Shown here: one piece after another, positions 62,407-64,000 of the stretch
Layout: each line of letters opens with the position of its first letter
Position numbering within the stretch: position 1 is the stretch's first letter
Source: Bosea sp. AS-1
GTDB lineage: Bacteria; Pseudomonadota; Alphaproteobacteria; Rhizobiales; Beijerinckiaceae
Reading direction: 5' to 3'
Length of the DNA stretch: 64,000 nt
NCBI RefSeq assembly: GCF_002220095.1
Contig: NZ_CP022372.1
Coordinates: forward strand, 2,142,501 to 2,206,500
Made by a program: the position numbers and the translations under genes
The notes under the pieces: model-generated
What the model was told of the DNA's origin: nothing
What the model saw: only the letters and a program-made list of their open reading frames with translations
Database searches by the model: none

Positions 62407-63309
62407 TCAGCGCGGCAGGTCCGCCGCGTCGATCCAGAAGACCTCGCCCTCGCTCTCCTCGGTATCGAGCCAGGTGAAGGGCAGGTCGAATTCGGCTTCG
62501 AGCGCAGCGCGCCCGGTGCCGACCTCGCAGATCAGCGCGCCACCCGGGTTCAGATGGCTGCGCGCCTCGGCCAGGATACGGCGCGTGATGTCGAGCCCGT
62601 CAGCGCCGGCGATATGCGCCATCTGCGGTTCGCTGCCGTATTCCGGCGGGAAGGCCGCGACCTCTTCCGCCGTGACATAGGGCGGGTTGGCGATGATGAG
62701 GTCGTAGCGCTGCCCTTTCAGCGGCGCGAACAGGTCGCCCTCGAAGAGATGGACGCGGTCTTCGAAATCGTGGTCCGCGACGTTCAGGCGGGCGACCTCG
62801 AGCGCGGCCGGCGAGAGCTCGACGGCGTCGACCTTAGCGTGCGGGAAGCGTCCGGCGGCGATGATGGCGAGGCAGGCGGAGCCGGTGCAGAGGTCGAGCA
62901 CGCGGCCGATCTCCTCCGGCTCTGGCACGAGGCCGAGACCCTCCGATTCGAGCACGCCACGCATCAGGATCTCGCCGATATAGGAGCGTGGGACGATGAC
63001 GCGCTCGTCGACGCGGAAGCCGAGGCCATGGATATAGGCGCGCCCGACGAGATAGGCGGCAGGCTTGCGCGTGGTCACCCGCCTGTCGATGAGATCGAGC
63101 AGGTGGGCGCGCTCCTCGCGGGTCAGCCGCGCCTCGAGCCAGGGATTGATGTCGTCGACCGGCAGTTTCAGCGCCTCCAGCAGCAGGAATGCCGCTTCGT
63201 CGAGCGCGTTGGTGGTGCCGTGGCCGAAGCTCAGGCCCGCCGCATTGAAGCGCGAGACGGCGAAGCGCAGCAGGTCACGCACGGTGAGGAGGTCGTCGAG
63301 AGCAGTCAT
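62407..63309 (-). CDS. prmB: Ribosomal protein L3 glutamine methyltransferase PrmB
   Basis: Methylates a glutamine side-chain amide of ribosomal protein L3. The 300-residue product has the HemK/PrmB N-terminal helical domain (LLLEALKLPVDDINPWLEAR, YLVGRAYIHGLGFRVDERVI, VPRSYIGEIL) and a SAM-methyltransferase domain with VLDLCTGSACLAIIAAGRFP (motif I), VDAVELSPAALEVARLN and the active-site NPPYVTAEEVA. The VPRSYIGE/ PEYGSEP context fits PrmB rather than PrmC. Confidence 0.93.
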   Translation of the reverse strand: MTALDDLLTVRDLLRFAVSRFNAAGLSFGHGTTNALDEAAFLLLEALKLPVDDINPWLEARLTREERAHLLDLIDRRVTTRKPAAYLVGRAYIHGLGFRVDERVIVPRSYIGEILMRGVLESEGLGLVPEPEEIGRVLDLCTGSACLAIIAAGRFPHAKVDAVELSPAALEVARLNVADHDFEDRVHLFEGDLFAPLKGQRYDLIIANPPYVTAEEVAAFPPEYGSEPQMAHIAGADGLDITRRILAEARSHLNPGGALICEVGTGRAALEAEFDLPFTWLDTEESEGEVFWIDAADLPR

Positions 63310-63361
63310 GGCATCCGGGCGGTTGGGAGCGTTCCGCCTCTTACAGGGCCGCGGGGCATCA

Positions 63362-63380
63362 CGCCAAGCTGGTCTTGGCG
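63362..63380 (-). terminator. Hairpin between small secreted gene and prmB
   Basis: CGCCAAG (63362-63368) pairs with CTTGGCG (63374-63380) around a five-base loop, downstream of the secreted-protein gene at 63415-63756 and upstream of prmB on the same strand. There is no clear U-tract after it, so terminator function is uncertain. Confidence 0.35.
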
Positions 63381-63414
63381 GCCAGGCTCGGAGCGTCCGG
63401 TGTCCCGATCCGCG

Positions 63415-63756
63415 TCAGGAATCGCCGGGCGGCGCGAAGAAGCAGAGCAGGTCGCCGGCATCGTCGATGCAGAGATGCCAGCGTCCATCCGGCGATTGCT
63501 TTGCCTTATCATAAGGGATTTCGAGAACCAGGGGTTCGCGCCGTTCCTTCGACCACATCGGGTGCTTGCCGGGGGCGATCGTGATGATGAAGCCGCCATG
63601 GCCTTCGCGCACGGCCTCGGCCTCGATCGGGGCGCAGTCGGAATCGAAGCAGCAATAGAACGGGTACTCCCAGCCGCTGGGAGCCTCATGGGCGCGAACC
63701 GGCATCGCTCCCGCTGCCAGGAACAGCACCATGGCGAGTGAAGCGATCAAGCGCAT
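63415..63756 (-). CDS. Small secreted protein, unknown
   Basis: A 113-residue protein with a clear signal peptide (MRLIASLAMVLFLAAGAMPV, cleavage probably after RA before HEAPSGW). The mature part has a Cys-cluster FYCCFDSDCAPIEAEAV, an aromatic beta segment (GGFIITIAPGKHPMWSKERR), IPYDKAKQSPDGRWHLCIDD and a short C-terminal tail LLCFFAPPGDS. The five cysteines suggest disulfides or metal binding in the periplasm. I do not recognise a named family, though similar short proteins occur in alphaproteobacteria. Confidence 0.75.
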   Translation of the reverse strand: MRLIASLAMVLFLAAGAMPVRAHEAPSGWEYPFYCCFDSDCAPIEAEAVREGHGGFIITIAPGKHPMWSKERREPLVLEIPYDKAKQSPDGRWHLCIDDAGDLLCFFAPPGDS

Positions 63757-63877
63757 CGGCCAGCCCTCGCAGCAGAATCTGCGCGCCGAAGGCGGCGAAT
63801 GCGTGGCATTCCAGCGTGCGTTCAGGCCGGGAAAGGAAACTTGTCCCCGTCTGTCGGGGCATGGCTATTCTGGGGTC

Positions 63878-63970
63878 ACCTCGTCCCCGAGGGGCAGCCA
63901 TCCGGAGGTATGCCGTTGGTGGGGCGAGGTCGGCGCCTGCGGGTGGAGTTACGATCCACTCCCGGGAGGC
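63878..63970. other. Possible structured RNA at the right end
   Basis: No supported gene lies between 63757 and the window end. Two strong hairpins can be drawn: ACCTCGTCCCC (63878-63888) with GGGGCGAGGT (63921-63930), closing an inner GGCA/TGCC pair; and GCCT-CGGGTGGA (63935-63947) with TCCAC-T-CCCG and AGGC (63955-63970) around loop GTTACGA. I compared it mentally with 6S, SRP, tmRNA, RNase P and common riboswitches and could not match any. Strand unknown. Confidence 0.35.
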
Positions 63971-64000
63971 TTCGGGGCACCGCCCTGGGGACATTACGAT

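Noticed and set aside
63843..63860. CCCCG-TCTGT-CGGGG hairpin taken as a terminator
   Set aside because: It lies upstream of the minus-strand secreted-protein gene, has no good U-tract, and no gene ends next to it in the window.
63686..63994. A 102-codon minus-strand open frame at the right edge
   Set aside because: Its Pro/Arg/Gly-rich translation shows no family, it overlaps the start of the secreted-protein gene, and it runs through the hairpin-rich segment.

Overview
The window is a dense, high-GC chromosomal stretch with about 65 protein genes, one tRNA and almost no mobile DNA. Gene content (usg, exoD, bcsS, an Anbu-type protease cluster, aerobic CO-dehydrogenase-like cox genes, a liv transport operon with a small extra membrane protein) and the palindromic intergenic repeats point to an alphaproteobacterium of the order Hyphomicrobiales (Rhizobiales). 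A Bosea-like genome is my best guess, by recollection of gene content only.

Layout. 1-6.3 kb: a truncated FAD oxidoreductase, a BASS-type transporter, a glutathione transferase, rpe, purB, a small serine hydrolase and a DMT exporter. 6.4-12.1 kb: a minus-strand branched-chain amino-acid ABC transport block (livH-livM-livG-livF, a small membrane protein, the binding protein) ending in a strong terminator. 12.7-15.4 kb: a catabolic patch with a flavin reductase, a PcaC-like decarboxylase and a two-subunit aconitase-X dehydratase. 15.5-27.9 kb: a molybdenum hydroxylase locus of form II CO-dehydrogenase type, with structural genes coxS-coxL-coxM, maturation genes coxD, coxE, two XdhC-type proteins and a MogA-like/MocA fusion, plus coxG. 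It is interrupted by a soluble chemoreceptor with a degenerate globin-like domain and interspersed with two NTF2-fold proteins and a LysE exporter. 27.9-32 kb: bcsS, usg, exoD and a GGDEF-EAL protein. 32-36.2 kb: the complete Anbu protease cluster (ATP-grasp, alpha-E, transglutaminase-like, Anbu). 36.4-43.1 kb: DUF488, radC-map, FkbM methyltransferase, a CinA-type protein, a tandem-PAS chemoreceptor and gpt. 43-50.6 kb: DMT exporter, DUF1330/DUF2239 pair, a divergent PEP carboxylase, an acyl-activating enzyme, DUF1190 and tRNA-Leu(UAA). 50.7-64 kb: DUF938, a CNNM/CorC protein, a rhodanese-ChrB/ChrA pair, a monooxygenase, a zinc-finger protein, DUF1624, a hydrolase, cysE, a LysR regulator divergent from a variant serine hydroxymethyltransferase-like enzyme, prmB and a secreted small protein.

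How the genes work together. The cox block is the most coherent system: three structural subunits, the AAA+/VWA maturation pair, XdhC-type cofactor handlers and a cytidylyltransferase that would make the MCD cofactor. The CoxL active-site loop is the form II type, so CO may not be the real substrate. The Anbu block is a second coherent system, and its transglutaminase-like partner has alanine where the catalytic cysteine should be. The LysR/SHMT-like divergent pair and the divergent PEP carboxylase are the other candidates for unrecognised chemistry. No CRISPR array, prophage or insertion sequence was seen.
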